Source of the DNA: a virus
Strand: one strand, 5' to 3'
Length of the DNA stretch: 38,890 nucleotides
IMG/VR virus record: IMGVR_UViG_3300042465_002416
Coordinates: 1-38,890 of that record
Part shown: piece by piece, positions 8,097 to 14,711 of the stretch
Layout of the letters: each line of letters opens with the position of its first letter
How positions within the stretch are numbered: the first letter of the stretch is position 1
Program-made: the position numbers and the translations under genes
Notes under the pieces: generated by a model
What the model was told of the DNA's origin: nothing
Seen by the model: only the letters and a program-made list of their open reading frames with translations
The model's database searches: none

Positions 8097-9365
8097 ATGG
8101 CTATAGATTACAACGCAGTTGCAGACAGGATATTTGACCAACTTAAAGGCTTTGGGCATGACATTATCATCTTTGATGATAAAGGTCGACAAACCGCAAA
8201 TGCTAAACAAGGCCGTAGTTTTTACAGTAAAGATCAAAAGTTTACAGTAGAATTAGATCAAGATGACAATGTTATCAAATTTAAATACGGTACAAGTACA
8301 GACATGCCCCGGGTCAAAAAGTTAGTAGATACAATTGGTGCTATAGCAAAGAAATACCCTCCATTGGGATTAGATAGATTGCCGTACACCGGCAAAGAAA
8401 TAGAATTAAAGGATGTAGAGAACATGGCAAAAGTCCAAGAGAGTTTAAGCCCAACAATGGGTTCGACTAAAACTAGTTACCAACAAACCGAAGGTGCTAA
8501 ACTAATCATTAGACATAACACCGCTGTCAACGAAGAAGTTCGTGGCAGTCGTAGTCGCAACATCAGCGCATTGTTTATTGAAAACGCACAAGGTGAACGA
8601 TTCAAATATCCGCACAATCACTTAACTGGTGCTCGTATTATGACTCAACACGTTGCCGAAGGCGGCACACCATATGATGAAGTCGGACAAAAAATTATTG
8701 GACTAAGTGAAGAACGCAATCAACTTTCACAGGTATCCAAGTACATTAAAAGCCAAGGCCTGCAAGAACAAGCCGGTGATGTACAATTTGCTGTTACTCA
8801 ACGTCTAAGCGAAATTAAAGGCCTATTGGGTAGATATAACCCGACAAGATTTATGGAAGATAAATCACAGGCCGACGAAACAAATCTGGAAGCACTACAA
8901 GAAAAACTAACTAAAAACGTCTTTGACGAAAGCATTGGCACACTATTACCAAAACTAAATGGCTATGTAAAACAATATCAACAACAAATGGAAGCAAAAC
9001 AAGAACTCGAAACTCTAAAACAACAAGTAGAAGAATCAACATCAATCCAAGTTAGTGCTATTCCAGATTTAGAAATGATGAGCATGATGGTCTACGAAAG
9101 CCCAACTATCAATACCACCGAACTAATCAACATGATTTTACCAGTGTTAGAAGACGAGGAAGTAAAAACTCGTTTAACTCGCGTATCCGAATATGTACGT
9201 GAAGGCAAATTGGATGCCATGGAAGTCGAAAACTTAACTCGTAGCATTATTGGTAAGAGCGCAGTTAAAGAATCCAATTACAAAATTGTACATCAATTGA
9301 GTACAGTGGATCAAGTGTTTGAATCGGTTATGGCTAAGTTCACGTTAAAAGAAATACTGAAATAA
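8097..9365 (+). CDS. Large unknown virion-type protein after gp17
   Basis: 422 residues. Residues 1-110 form an alpha/beta region with strands HDIIIFDDKG, KFTVELDQDD and VIKFKYG. A middle beta-rich part carries AKLIIRHNTAVNEEVRGSRS, ALFIENAQGERFKYPHNHLTGARIMTQHV. Residues 190-310 are helical and partly coiled-coil (QQQMEAKQELETLKQQVEE). I recall similar proteins after gp17 in T4-like phages of aquatic bacteria, where they are annotated as hypothetical or structural, but cannot verify this. The start at 8097 has no good Shine-Dalgarno and sits 5 bases after a late-type element. Transcription seems to end or be re-set by the hairpin at 9381-9416. Confidence 0.65.
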   Translation: MAIDYNAVADRIFDQLKGFGHDIIIFDDKGRQTANAKQGRSFYSKDQKFTVELDQDDNVIKFKYGTSTDMPRVKKLVDTIGAIAKKYPPLGLDRLPYTGKEIELKDVENMAKVQESLSPTMGSTKTSYQQTEGAKLIIRHNTAVNEEVRGSRSRNISALFIENAQGERFKYPHNHLTGARIMTQHVAEGGTPYDEVGQKIIGLSEERNQLSQVSKYIKSQGLQEQAGDVQFAVTQRLSEIKGLLGRYNPTRFMEDKSQADETNLEALQEKLTKNVFDESIGTLLPKLNGYVKQYQQQMEAKQELETLKQQVEESTSIQVSAIPDLEMMSMMVYESPTINTTELINMILPVLEDEEVKTRLTRVSEYVREGKLDAMEVENLTRSIIGKSAVKESNYKIVHQLSTVDQVFESVMAKFTLKEILK

Positions 9366-9368
9366 GAA

Positions 9369-9376
9369 TATAAATA
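9369..9376 (+). promoter_or_regulatory. Perfect T4 late-promoter octamer TATAAATA upstream of gp32
   Basis: TATAAATA directly follows the stop of the 8097 gene and lies 144 bases before the gp32 ATG. It would give gp32 a second, late transcript with a long leader in addition to the TTGACA/TATAAT promoter at 9414. Confidence 0.5.
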
Positions 9377-9380
9377 TTTT

Positions 9381-9416
9381 CAACAGCAATTCATCCAAAA
9401 GGAAAAATTGCTGTTG
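9381..9416 (+). repeat. 11-bp perfect inverted repeat abutting the gp32 -35 box
   Basis: CAACAGCAATT (9381-9391) and AATTGCTGTTG (9406-9416) are exact reverse complements around a 14-base loop. The right arm ends inside the -35 TTGACA (9414-9419). It may be a terminator-like hairpin for upstream transcripts (no T-tract follows) or an operator. Confidence 0.7.
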
Positions 9417-9443
9417 ACATAGCACTTAATAGAGTGTTATAAT
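9414..9443 (+). promoter_or_regulatory. Sigma70-type promoter for gp32
   Basis: TTGACA (9414-9419), 18-base spacer, TATAAT (9438-9443): both hexamers are consensus. Predicted RNA start is near 9450, at the base of the hairpin 9448-9469. Confidence 0.8.
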
Positions 9444-9447
9444 TGTT

Positions 9448-9497
9448 CACAAGATGAGAGTATCTTGTGTTCCAGGCAACAAACTTTTTAACCCTGG
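9448..9497 (+). promoter_or_regulatory. Structured gp32 leader (5'-terminal hairpin plus CCAGG/CCTGG pairing)
   Basis: CACAAGAT (9448-9455) pairs perfectly with ATCTTGTG (9462-9469) around the 6-base loop GAGAGT, so the RNA would begin with a stem-loop. CCAGG (9472-9476) can pair with CCTGG (9493-9497). T4 gene 32 mRNA is translationally autoregulated through a leader pseudoknot and an unstructured A/U-rich ribosome site; this leader is a candidate for the same logic (inference). An AAGGAAAA site precedes the ATG. Confidence 0.55.
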
Positions 9498-9520
9498 CAT
9501 TTTTAATAAGGAAAAACATT

Positions 9521-10534
9521 ATGGCAACTTCACTAGCAGAAATCCGCGCTCGCTTACTAGAGCAAGACACACGTCAAAGCGGCAACAACAATCGCTCACA
9601 GGGCGACAACGGAATTTTTCCGTTCTGGAATATCCCAGAAAATTCAACCACAGTACTACGCTTTCTCCCAGATGGAGATGAGACAAATACTTTCCCATGG
9701 CGTGAACGTCAAATGATCCGACTAGAATTCGCAGGAGTTCTAGGTGGAGATGAAAATAAGAAAGTAACTGTAACAGTTCCTTGTATGGAAATGTGGAAAG
9801 AGACTTGTCCTATCCACGCAGAGATTCGTCCTTGGTTCAAGGATAAGAGTCTGGAAGATCTTGGTCGTAAATATTGGAAGAAAAAATCTTATGTGTTCCA
9901 GGGCTTTGTAGTAGATACAAAGCTACAAGAAGATGCACAACCGGAAAATCCAATCCGTCGTTTGATTATCAACCCAAGTATCTTTAACATTGTTAAGGGT
10001 GCATTGATGGATCCAGAAATGGATAATCTGTTTACAGACTACGAAAACGGCACAGACTTCCGTCTAACAAAGACTACAAAAGGGCAATATGCAGACTATA
10101 GCACAAGTAGCTTTGCACGTAAAGAGCGTGGTTTGAACGAAGTAGAACTGCAAGCTATTGCAGATCACGGCTTGTTTACTTTAAATGACTTTATGCCTAA
10201 AAAGCCAACTAAAGAAGAAGTTGACGTCATTTATGATATGTTCAAAGCCAGCGTTGACGGCGAATTGTATGATCCCAAGCGTTGGGGTCAGCATTTTAAA
10301 CCAGCAGGTGTAAACCTTGGTAACTTGGTGGCAGCATCAGATGTTGAAGCCGCAGAGTCAAGTTTCAAAGCACCAGCTCAGGCGGCTCGTCCTAGTCCTA
10401 TAGCGGCAGCAAAGCCAGCAGTTGTAGATGACGAAGACGACGCACCTTTTGAAGTTGCTGAAACAGCCGCACCAGAAGGCAAAAAGAATGTCAACGACAT
10501 TCTTGCGATGATTCGTAATCGTCAACAAAAGTAA
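9521..10534 (+). CDS. gp32: Single-stranded DNA-binding protein (gp32-like)
   Basis: 337 residues from ATG 9521, which has an AAGGAAAA ribosome site; the frame could begin at 9467 but that extension is leader sequence. It coats ssDNA in replication, recombination and repair. Visible: an N-terminal cooperativity tail with Arg/Lys (SLAEIRARLLEQD), OB-fold strands (STTVLRFLPDGD, FPWRERQMIRLEF), zinc ligands C88, C96 and H99 in PCMEMWKETCPIH, and a C-terminal acidic stretch VVDDEDDAPFEV used by gp32 for partner proteins. After that stretch a basic NDILAMIRNRQQK tail ends the protein. Flanked by a strong promoter with structured leader and a GC-rich terminator hairpin, so it can be expressed alone. 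Confidence 0.93.
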   Translation: MATSLAEIRARLLEQDTRQSGNNNRSQGDNGIFPFWNIPENSTTVLRFLPDGDETNTFPWRERQMIRLEFAGVLGGDENKKVTVTVPCMEMWKETCPIHAEIRPWFKDKSLEDLGRKYWKKKSYVFQGFVVDTKLQEDAQPENPIRRLIINPSIFNIVKGALMDPEMDNLFTDYENGTDFRLTKTTKGQYADYSTSSFARKERGLNEVELQAIADHGLFTLNDFMPKKPTKEEVDVIYDMFKASVDGELYDPKRWGQHFKPAGVNLGNLVAASDVEAAESSFKAPAQAARPSPIAAAKPAVVDDEDDAPFEVAETAAPEGKKNVNDILAMIRNRQQK

Positions 10535-10540
10535 ACACGG

Positions 10541-10597
10541 CCCGGGCCTCTGCGATAACTAACCGGTAAATGGTTATTGTATCGCCCGGGTTCTTCT
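10541..10597 (+). terminator. Large GC-rich hairpin terminator after gp32
   Basis: CCCGG at 10541 pairs with CCGGG at 10586-10590, GCGATA (10552-10557) with TATCGC (10579-10584), and TAACC (10559-10563) with GGTTA (10572-10576), around the loop GGTAAAT, followed by TTCTTCT. An asymmetric 6-base bulge (GCCTCT) sits on the left arm. Terminator function is inferred from position and the U-rich end. Confidence 0.65.
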
Positions 10598-10639
10598 ATG
10601 CAGAAGAAACGTTTATTATCACAAAGTAGAGAGTATCCA

Positions 10640-11422
10640 ATGACACTACCAGACGAAAGATATCGTGCTGTATTATGGGCAAGTAGATTCCTAGGCGAAG
10701 TTGCTCATGATAAGAAAAAGTATCCTAGAATTTCCAAAGAAGTTAGACGTGAGGCTTATAGCATACTGCGTCATTATCCCAGTGACTGGGATATGAAACG
10801 CATAGCGGATAAGGTACCCGAAGTCTTCCAAGAGAAAATGGAACCATTAACAAAAATGATTATGACTTATAATCAAGAACAAAAGGAAAATGAAATGAAA
10901 AATATACCAAATGTAACTTTTGCCTTTAGACAAGGCGATGAAGAACCTGAACAAGGTGGCTGTCCAATCGGTGGCGAGTTTGTTTTTAAAACAAGCAATG
11001 AGTTGTTTGCAAATAAACGTGTAGTAGTGTTTAGTCTCCCTGGAGCATTTACACCAACATGCAGTACATATCAACTGCCAGGATTTGAAGAACAATTCGA
11101 AGATTTCAAAGCGCAAGGCATTAATGAAATTTATTGTGTCAGCGTGAACGATGCGTTTGTTATGAACGAATGGGCCCGTGCCCTTAAAATTAAAAACGTT
11201 AAAGTTATTCCAGATGGCGCCGGCACGTTCACACAAGGTATGGACATGACAGTTGACATGAGTGCTATTGGTTTTGGCAAGCGCAGTCGTCGTTATGCGG
11301 CCATTATTGATAATGGTAACGTGGAACAAATGTTTGTAGAACCAGAATCGAGTGCCAGTGATCCTGATCCATATGGCGTTTCGAGTCCAGAAAACGTAAT
11401 GAAATATCTACAAGGAGTATAA
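10640..11422 (+). CDS. BPSL0761-like domain fused to a peroxiredoxin
   Basis: 260 residues if read from ATG 10640. Residues 1-75 (TLPDERYRAVLWASRFLGEV...RREAYSILRHYPSDWD) match the BPSL0761-type small bacterial proteins, whose N-terminus begins at this Met. Residues 86-260 are a full-length Prx5-like thiol peroxidase: PGAFTPTC with peroxidatic Cys (C56 counted from M10895), a VSVNDAFVMNEWA segment and a conserved Arg in RSRRYAAIIDNG. There is no stop between the two parts, but an AAGGA site (10883-10887) lies 7 bases before an in-frame ATG at 10895, so the peroxiredoxin may also be made alone. Role: reduction of peroxides, perhaps protecting the infected cell (inference). Ends 1 base before uvsX. 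Confidence 0.8.
   Translation: MTLPDERYRAVLWASRFLGEVAHDKKKYPRISKEVRREAYSILRHYPSDWDMKRIADKVPEVFQEKMEPLTKMIMTYNQEQKENEMKNIPNVTFAFRQGDEEPEQGGCPIGGEFVFKTSNELFANKRVVVFSLPGAFTPTCSTYQLPGFEEQFEDFKAQGINEIYCVSVNDAFVMNEWARALKIKNVKVIPDGAGTFTQGMDMTVDMSAIGFGKRSRRYAAIIDNGNVEQMFVEPESSASDPDPYGVSSPENVMKYLQGV
10883..10897 (+). promoter_or_regulatory. Internal ribosome site and in-frame start for the peroxiredoxin part
   Basis: AAGGA followed at 7 bases by ATG (10895-10897) in the same frame as the upstream domain. A TGA in another frame overlaps this ATG (ATGA at 10895-10898), exactly how an upstream gene would normally end if the frame were shifted by one base. Confidence 0.55.
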
Positions 11423-11423
11423 C

Positions 11424-12497
11424 ATGACAAAACCATTTGATGTAAGTAAATTTAGAAAAGAAATCACTAAGAGCATTGAAGGTCTTAGCATTGGTTTCAA
11501 TGATCCTACAGATTGGATCAGTACAGGCAATTACACCTTAAACTATTTGATCAGTGGCGACTTTTTCAAAGGTGTACCCATGGGCAAGGTCACTGTTTTT
11601 GCTGGAGAATCCGGTGCAGGTAAATCATATATCTGTTCGGGTAATCTAGTTCGTCATGCACAAGAGCAGGGCATTTATGTTGTGCTTATTGATACAGAGA
11701 ACGCACTGGATGAAGCATGGCTTCATGCACTTGGCGTAGATACAAGCGAACAAAAATTGTTAAAACTTAACATGGCCATGATTGATGATGTAGCTATGAC
11801 TATTACAAAATTTGTAGCAGACTACAAAGCAATGGCAGAAGATTCTAGACCTAAGGTATTGTTTGTGGTAGACAGTTTAGGTATGTTGTTGACACCCACA
11901 GACGTTAATCAGTTCCAAGCAGGTGATATGAAAGGTGACATGGGTCGTAAGCCCAAAGCACTGACATCGCTGGTTCGTAACACAGTTAACATGTTTGGTA
12001 ATCTAAACATTGGTATGGTATGTACTAACCACACATACGCAAGTCAGGACATGTTTGATCCGGACGATAAGATTTCTGGCGGTCAAGGTTTTATCTATGC
12101 AAGTTCTATTGTTGTTGCTATGCGTAAGTTGAAGTTGAAACTAGACGAAGATGGCAATAAAACCACAACAGTTAATGGTATTCGTGCTAGTTGTAAAATC
12201 ATGAAAACTCGTTATGCTAAACCGTTTGAAAGTGTACATGTTCAAATTCCATACGCAACGGGTATGAGTCCTTACAGCGGATTGTTTGACTTGCTGGAAG
12301 AACGTGGCAGTTTGAAGCGTGAGGGCAACAGCTATCTTTATACAACTAAAGAAGGCGAAGTCTTTAAAGCAATGCGTAAAGCATGGACCAATGAGCTTTT
12401 GGACAAAGTAATGGCAGACATCATGCTTAGAGATCTGACAGCAGATGTAAATATAGCGGATACAACACCCTTAGAGGAGATTGAAGATGCTTCATGA
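11424..12497 (+). CDS. uvsX: RecA-like recombinase UvsX
   Basis: 357 residues. It forms filaments on ssDNA for strand exchange and recombination-dependent replication. Walker A GESGAGKS (61-68), a DTENALDEAWL segment after strand 2 (catalytic Glu region), Walker B KVLFVVDSLG (D150), and the loop-containing stretch MKGDMGRKPKALTSLVRN followed by GMVCTNHTYAS. Length is close to T4 UvsX (391). An AAGGAG ribosome site overlaps the peroxiredoxin stop region. The 3' end overlaps the next gene by 11 bases. Confidence 0.95.
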   Translation: MTKPFDVSKFRKEITKSIEGLSIGFNDPTDWISTGNYTLNYLISGDFFKGVPMGKVTVFAGESGAGKSYICSGNLVRHAQEQGIYVVLIDTENALDEAWLHALGVDTSEQKLLKLNMAMIDDVAMTITKFVADYKAMAEDSRPKVLFVVDSLGMLLTPTDVNQFQAGDMKGDMGRKPKALTSLVRNTVNMFGNLNIGMVCTNHTYASQDMFDPDDKISGGQGFIYASSIVVAMRKLKLKLDEDGNKTTTVNGIRASCKIMKTRYAKPFESVHVQIPYATGMSPYSGLFDLLEERGSLKREGNSYLYTTKEGEVFKAMRKAWTNELLDKVMADIMLRDLTADVNIADTTPLEEIEDAS

Positions 12498-12756
12498 TGA
12501 ACAAGTTAATTTGATTGTGGACGTATGGGCCACTGTTAAGACTTACATTGATAAGAAAGAACGCTATGATGCTGCCTGTGCATTACTGCGTAGTTTGGAA
12601 AATCACTATGAAATGGATAGTGTTGCAGAAGAACTTCTTGGTAATGATTCTACATTAGATACAGTAATTAAAGACTTATATACTGCCAACGACATCGTCG
12701 ATGACGACGATGACTACGAAGAAGATAATTACGATTCCGACCACGACGAAGAATGA
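12487..12756 (+). CDS. Small acidic protein between uvsX and uvsY
   Basis: 89 residues from ATG 12487, chosen because GAGGAG lies 6 bases upstream inside the uvsX end. The N-terminal 55 residues are predicted helical (VNLIVDVWATVKTYIDKKERYDAACALLRSLE). The C-terminal third is an extreme acidic tail, rich in Asp/Glu/Tyr (IVDDDDDYEEDNYDSDHDEE), which could mimic DNA or contact basic partners such as UvsX/UvsY. Its stop overlaps the uvsY start (ATGA). No family recognised. Confidence 0.7.
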   Translation: MLHDEQVNLIVDVWATVKTYIDKKERYDAACALLRSLENHYEMDSVAEELLGNDSTLDTVIKDLYTANDIVDDDDDYEEDNYDSDHDEE

Positions 12757-13214
12757 GTAATTGGTACAGACGTGTTACCGGCAACTTAGGCGAGTTGCCG
12801 GGTGCGATTGCCTACTACGAAGCTGAGTTACAAGATGCTAGAATAGAAACTAGTATTAAAGGTAACTTAGAATCTAACTCCAGACTTATGCCCGGAATAG
12901 TGGAACACAGATTTAACCAATTACAAGAAGTCGAAGCTATACTCGAATTCCTAAACATCCAACTAAGAAAAAAACGAAGTGAGATGTTTAGGAAGTATAC
13001 TGAGAACTATAATAGAACACTCAGTGATCGTAGTGCGGACAAGTATGTGGACGGCGACGACGAAGTAATTGAATGGCAAGTTCTTGTTAATGAGTTTGCT
13101 ATGATCCGTAACAAATATCTCGGTATCATGAAAGCTATTGACACCAAGCAATGGCAAATTACTAATATTGTCAAACTCCGTGTAGCGGGTATGGACGATA
13201 CAACTTTGGGTTAA
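12753..13214 (+). CDS. uvsY: Recombination mediator UvsY
   Basis: 153 residues (T4 UvsY is 137). UvsY loads UvsX onto gp32-coated ssDNA. The diagnostic pattern is present: AYYEAELQDARIETSIKGNLE, then LMPGIVEHRFNQLQEVEAILEFLNIQ, FRKYTENYNRTLSDRSADKYVDGD, FAMIRNKYLGIMKAIDTKQWQI and a final LRVAGMDD. Translationally coupled to the acidic upstream gene by a 4-base overlap. With uvsX and gp32 it completes the presynaptic recombination set in 3.7 kb. Confidence 0.92.
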   Translation: MSNWYRRVTGNLGELPGAIAYYEAELQDARIETSIKGNLESNSRLMPGIVEHRFNQLQEVEAILEFLNIQLRKKRSEMFRKYTENYNRTLSDRSADKYVDGDDEVIEWQVLVNEFAMIRNKYLGIMKAIDTKQWQITNIVKLRVAGMDDTTLG

Positions 13215-13243
13215 TTGACACAAATTGGATCCTTTGCTATAAT
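13215..13243 (+). promoter_or_regulatory. Consensus sigma70 promoter, copy 1 of a duplicated element
   Basis: TTGACA (13215-13220), 17-base spacer, TATAAT (13238-13243) with an extended -10 TGC. The preceding uvsY stop codon touches the -35 box. TTAATTGACACAAATTGG and GCTATAATACATACATAGA are identical to copy 2 at 13496. Confidence 0.85.
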
Positions 13244-13274
13244 ACATACATAGAGAAACAAAAAGGAGTCCAAA

Positions 13275-13499
13275 ATGGAACTAGCAATCGGAACTAAAAT
13301 TGTTTATACAAGTGCCGCAGGTACCCGTAATGCAGAAGTAGTTGGTATCAAAATTACCCCTACAGCAAAGCCTGGATTTCTTAATACTTTTGTTACACTT
13401 TTAATACCCGTACAAACAGGTGTTAAATTTGAGAATAAAATTCAAATCTGTGCTGACAATGCCAGCTTAAAAATGTTCAAAGTAGCAGTCATTAATTGA
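13275..13499 (+). CDS. Unknown 74-residue protein with its own strong promoter
   Basis: 74 residues, predicted mainly beta strands (TKIVYTSAAG, NAEVVGIKIT, FVTLLIPVQTG, KIQICAD, LKMFKVAVI), suggesting a small SH3-like or OB-like barrel. There is a strong AAAAAGGAG ribosome site 7-8 bases before ATG and a consensus promoter immediately upstream, with another promoter directly after its stop, so it is a single-gene transcription unit. No family recognised. Confidence 0.65.
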   Translation: MELAIGTKIVYTSAAGTRNAEVVGIKITPTAKPGFLNTFVTLLIPVQTGVKFENKIQICADNASLKMFKVAVIN

Positions 13500-13524
13500 C
13501 ACAAATTGGTTTCAGTGCTATAAT
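13496..13524 (+). promoter_or_regulatory. Consensus sigma70 promoter, copy 2 of a duplicated element
   Basis: TTGACA (13496-13501), 17-base spacer, TATAAT (13519-13524), extended -10 TGC. Nearly identical to the promoter 281 bases upstream except for six central spacer bases (GTTTCA-type versus ATCCTT-type). Drives the AAA+ gene at 13558. Confidence 0.85.
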
Positions 13525-13557
13525 ACATACATAGATTAACAAAACAGGAGTTTATAA

Positions 13558-14634
13558 ATGGCTAATGTAACTATTTTTGCAGGCGAGTATCGCGGCGTTA
13601 AAGTTCGTAACCAAACATTCCGCTTGGTGTCAGACGTTAAGTCTGGTAGCAAAGGTATGTATGTAACAGTTCAAGATGACGGCACCCTGGGTTATCCTGG
13701 TAAAGCCATTCGTGTTAAAGTTAAAACAATGGAGGATATCACAGTGAGTGGTCAAACTATTGCTGACATGACAGATAGTCAGCGCAACAAAGCAAATAAA
13801 GACGACAATGTCTTTTCTTTAGTAACTACTAAAGAGACAGAAGTGTACACAGAAACAGACGAGCAAGCTATTGAGCGCATCCGTGAACGCTTTGATATCC
13901 TAGACCAAATGGCAGAAGGCACCACAACAGGTGCAGTTCGTGCTATGATTGTCAGCGGCCCTCCGGGCGTAGGTAAGAGCTACGGTGTTGAGAAGGTACT
14001 TGAGCAAGCCAGCTTGTTTGACAAAATGGCAAACCGCAAGAACCGTTTTGAAGTTGTCAAAGGTGCAATGTCAGCATTGGGTTTGTATGCCAAACTTTAC
14101 AAGTTCTCAGATGAAGGCAACGTTCTAGTGTTTGACGACTGTGACAGCATCTTGCTTGACGACTTGTCGTTGAACATTTTGAAAGCCGCACTAGACAGTT
14201 CTAAGAAACGTTATATTTCTTGGAACACTGACAGCAATATGTTGGGTCGTGAAGGCATTCCGGATCGTTTTGAATTTAAAGGTAGTGTGATTTTTATTAC
14301 TAACATTAAGTTTGAGCACGTTCGCAGTAAGAAATTGAAAGACCATTTGGATGCATTGGAAAGCCGTTGCCACTATTTGGACTTGACTATGGACACACAA
14401 CGTGACAAGTTCCTGCGTATTAAACAAATTGTGCGTGACGGCATGTTGGACAGTTATGATTTTGAAGAGAATGCCGCACAAGAAATCGTAGACTATATGT
14501 GGGAAATGAAAAGCCGTTTGCGTGAGTTGTCTTTGCGTACAGTTTTGAAGATTGCAGACCTGCGTAAAATGTCAGAACATAATTGGAAACGTCTTGCAGA
14601 GACAACAATTTTAAAACGTGCAGAGGTGTGCTAA
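13558..14634 (+). CDS. AAA+ ATPase of unknown target
   Basis: 358 residues with a CAGGAG ribosome site. Residues 1-60 form a small beta domain (EYRGVKVRNQTFRLVSDVK...PGKAIRVKVKTM). Residues 125-300 are an AAA+ core: Walker A GPPGVGKS (134-141), Walker B NVLVFDDCD (D193/D194), sensor-1 FITNI (N249), and an EGIPDRFEFKG stretch before sensor 1. A C-terminal helical lid carries RELSLRTVLKIADLRK. It is not the gp44 clamp-loader ATPase: no gp44-like SRC motif is seen and the N-terminal domain is foreign to it. Strong dedicated promoter in an early-type cluster; a remodelling or maturation role is possible but unproven. Confidence 0.8.
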   Translation: MANVTIFAGEYRGVKVRNQTFRLVSDVKSGSKGMYVTVQDDGTLGYPGKAIRVKVKTMEDITVSGQTIADMTDSQRNKANKDDNVFSLVTTKETEVYTETDEQAIERIRERFDILDQMAEGTTTGAVRAMIVSGPPGVGKSYGVEKVLEQASLFDKMANRKNRFEVVKGAMSALGLYAKLYKFSDEGNVLVFDDCDSILLDDLSLNILKAALDSSKKRYISWNTDSNMLGREGIPDRFEFKGSVIFITNIKFEHVRSKKLKDHLDALESRCHYLDLTMDTQRDKFLRIKQIVRDGMLDSYDFEENAAQEIVDYMWEMKSRLRELSLRTVLKIADLRKMSEHNWKRLAETTILKRAEVC

Positions 14635-14640
14635 ACTAAA

Positions 14641-14674
14641 CAATGCCTAGTTAATTGATGTTAACTAGGCATTG
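14641..14674 (+). repeat. 14-bp perfect palindrome embracing a -35 box
   Basis: CAATGCCTAGTTAA (14641-14654) and TTAACTAGGCATTG (14661-14674) are exact reverse complements. The 6-base loop TTGATG is itself the -35 hexamer of the following promoter and the right arm is its spacer. No T-tract follows, so an operator or a bifunctional cruciform/hairpin is more likely than a simple terminator. Confidence 0.8.
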
Positions 14675-14683
14675 TGCTATAAT
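14655..14683 (+). promoter_or_regulatory. Sigma70-type promoter for the S8 protease gene
   Basis: TTGATG (14655-14660), 17-base spacer, TATAAT (14678-14683) with extended -10 TGC. Predicted RNA start is near 14690, 22 bases before the ATG at 14712. Confidence 0.75.
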
Positions 14684-14711
14684 AACTTTTAAAACAACAA
14701 AGGGAATTCAA

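Noticed and set aside
9467-9520. Upstream extension of the gp32 frame
   Set aside because: The extra residues are encoded by the structured leader; ATG 9521 has the ribosome site and starts the gp32-like sequence.
10847-11329. 160-residue minus-strand ORF opposite the peroxiredoxin
   Set aside because: Antisense of a clear enzyme; Cys/His-rich noise without family features.
13558-14634. gp44 clamp-loader ATPase
   Set aside because: AAA+ motifs are present but the SRC-type motif and domain layout of gp44 are not seen and the N-terminal beta domain is foreign.
14641-14674. Simple Rho-independent terminator after the AAA+ gene
   Set aside because: The stem is perfect but is followed by TGCTATAATAAC, not a T-tract; a promoter-operator reading fits better.
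14655-14711. Longer N-terminus of the S8 protease
   Set aside because: It would start in the promoter and precede a textbook signal peptide; ATG 14712 has the ribosome site.
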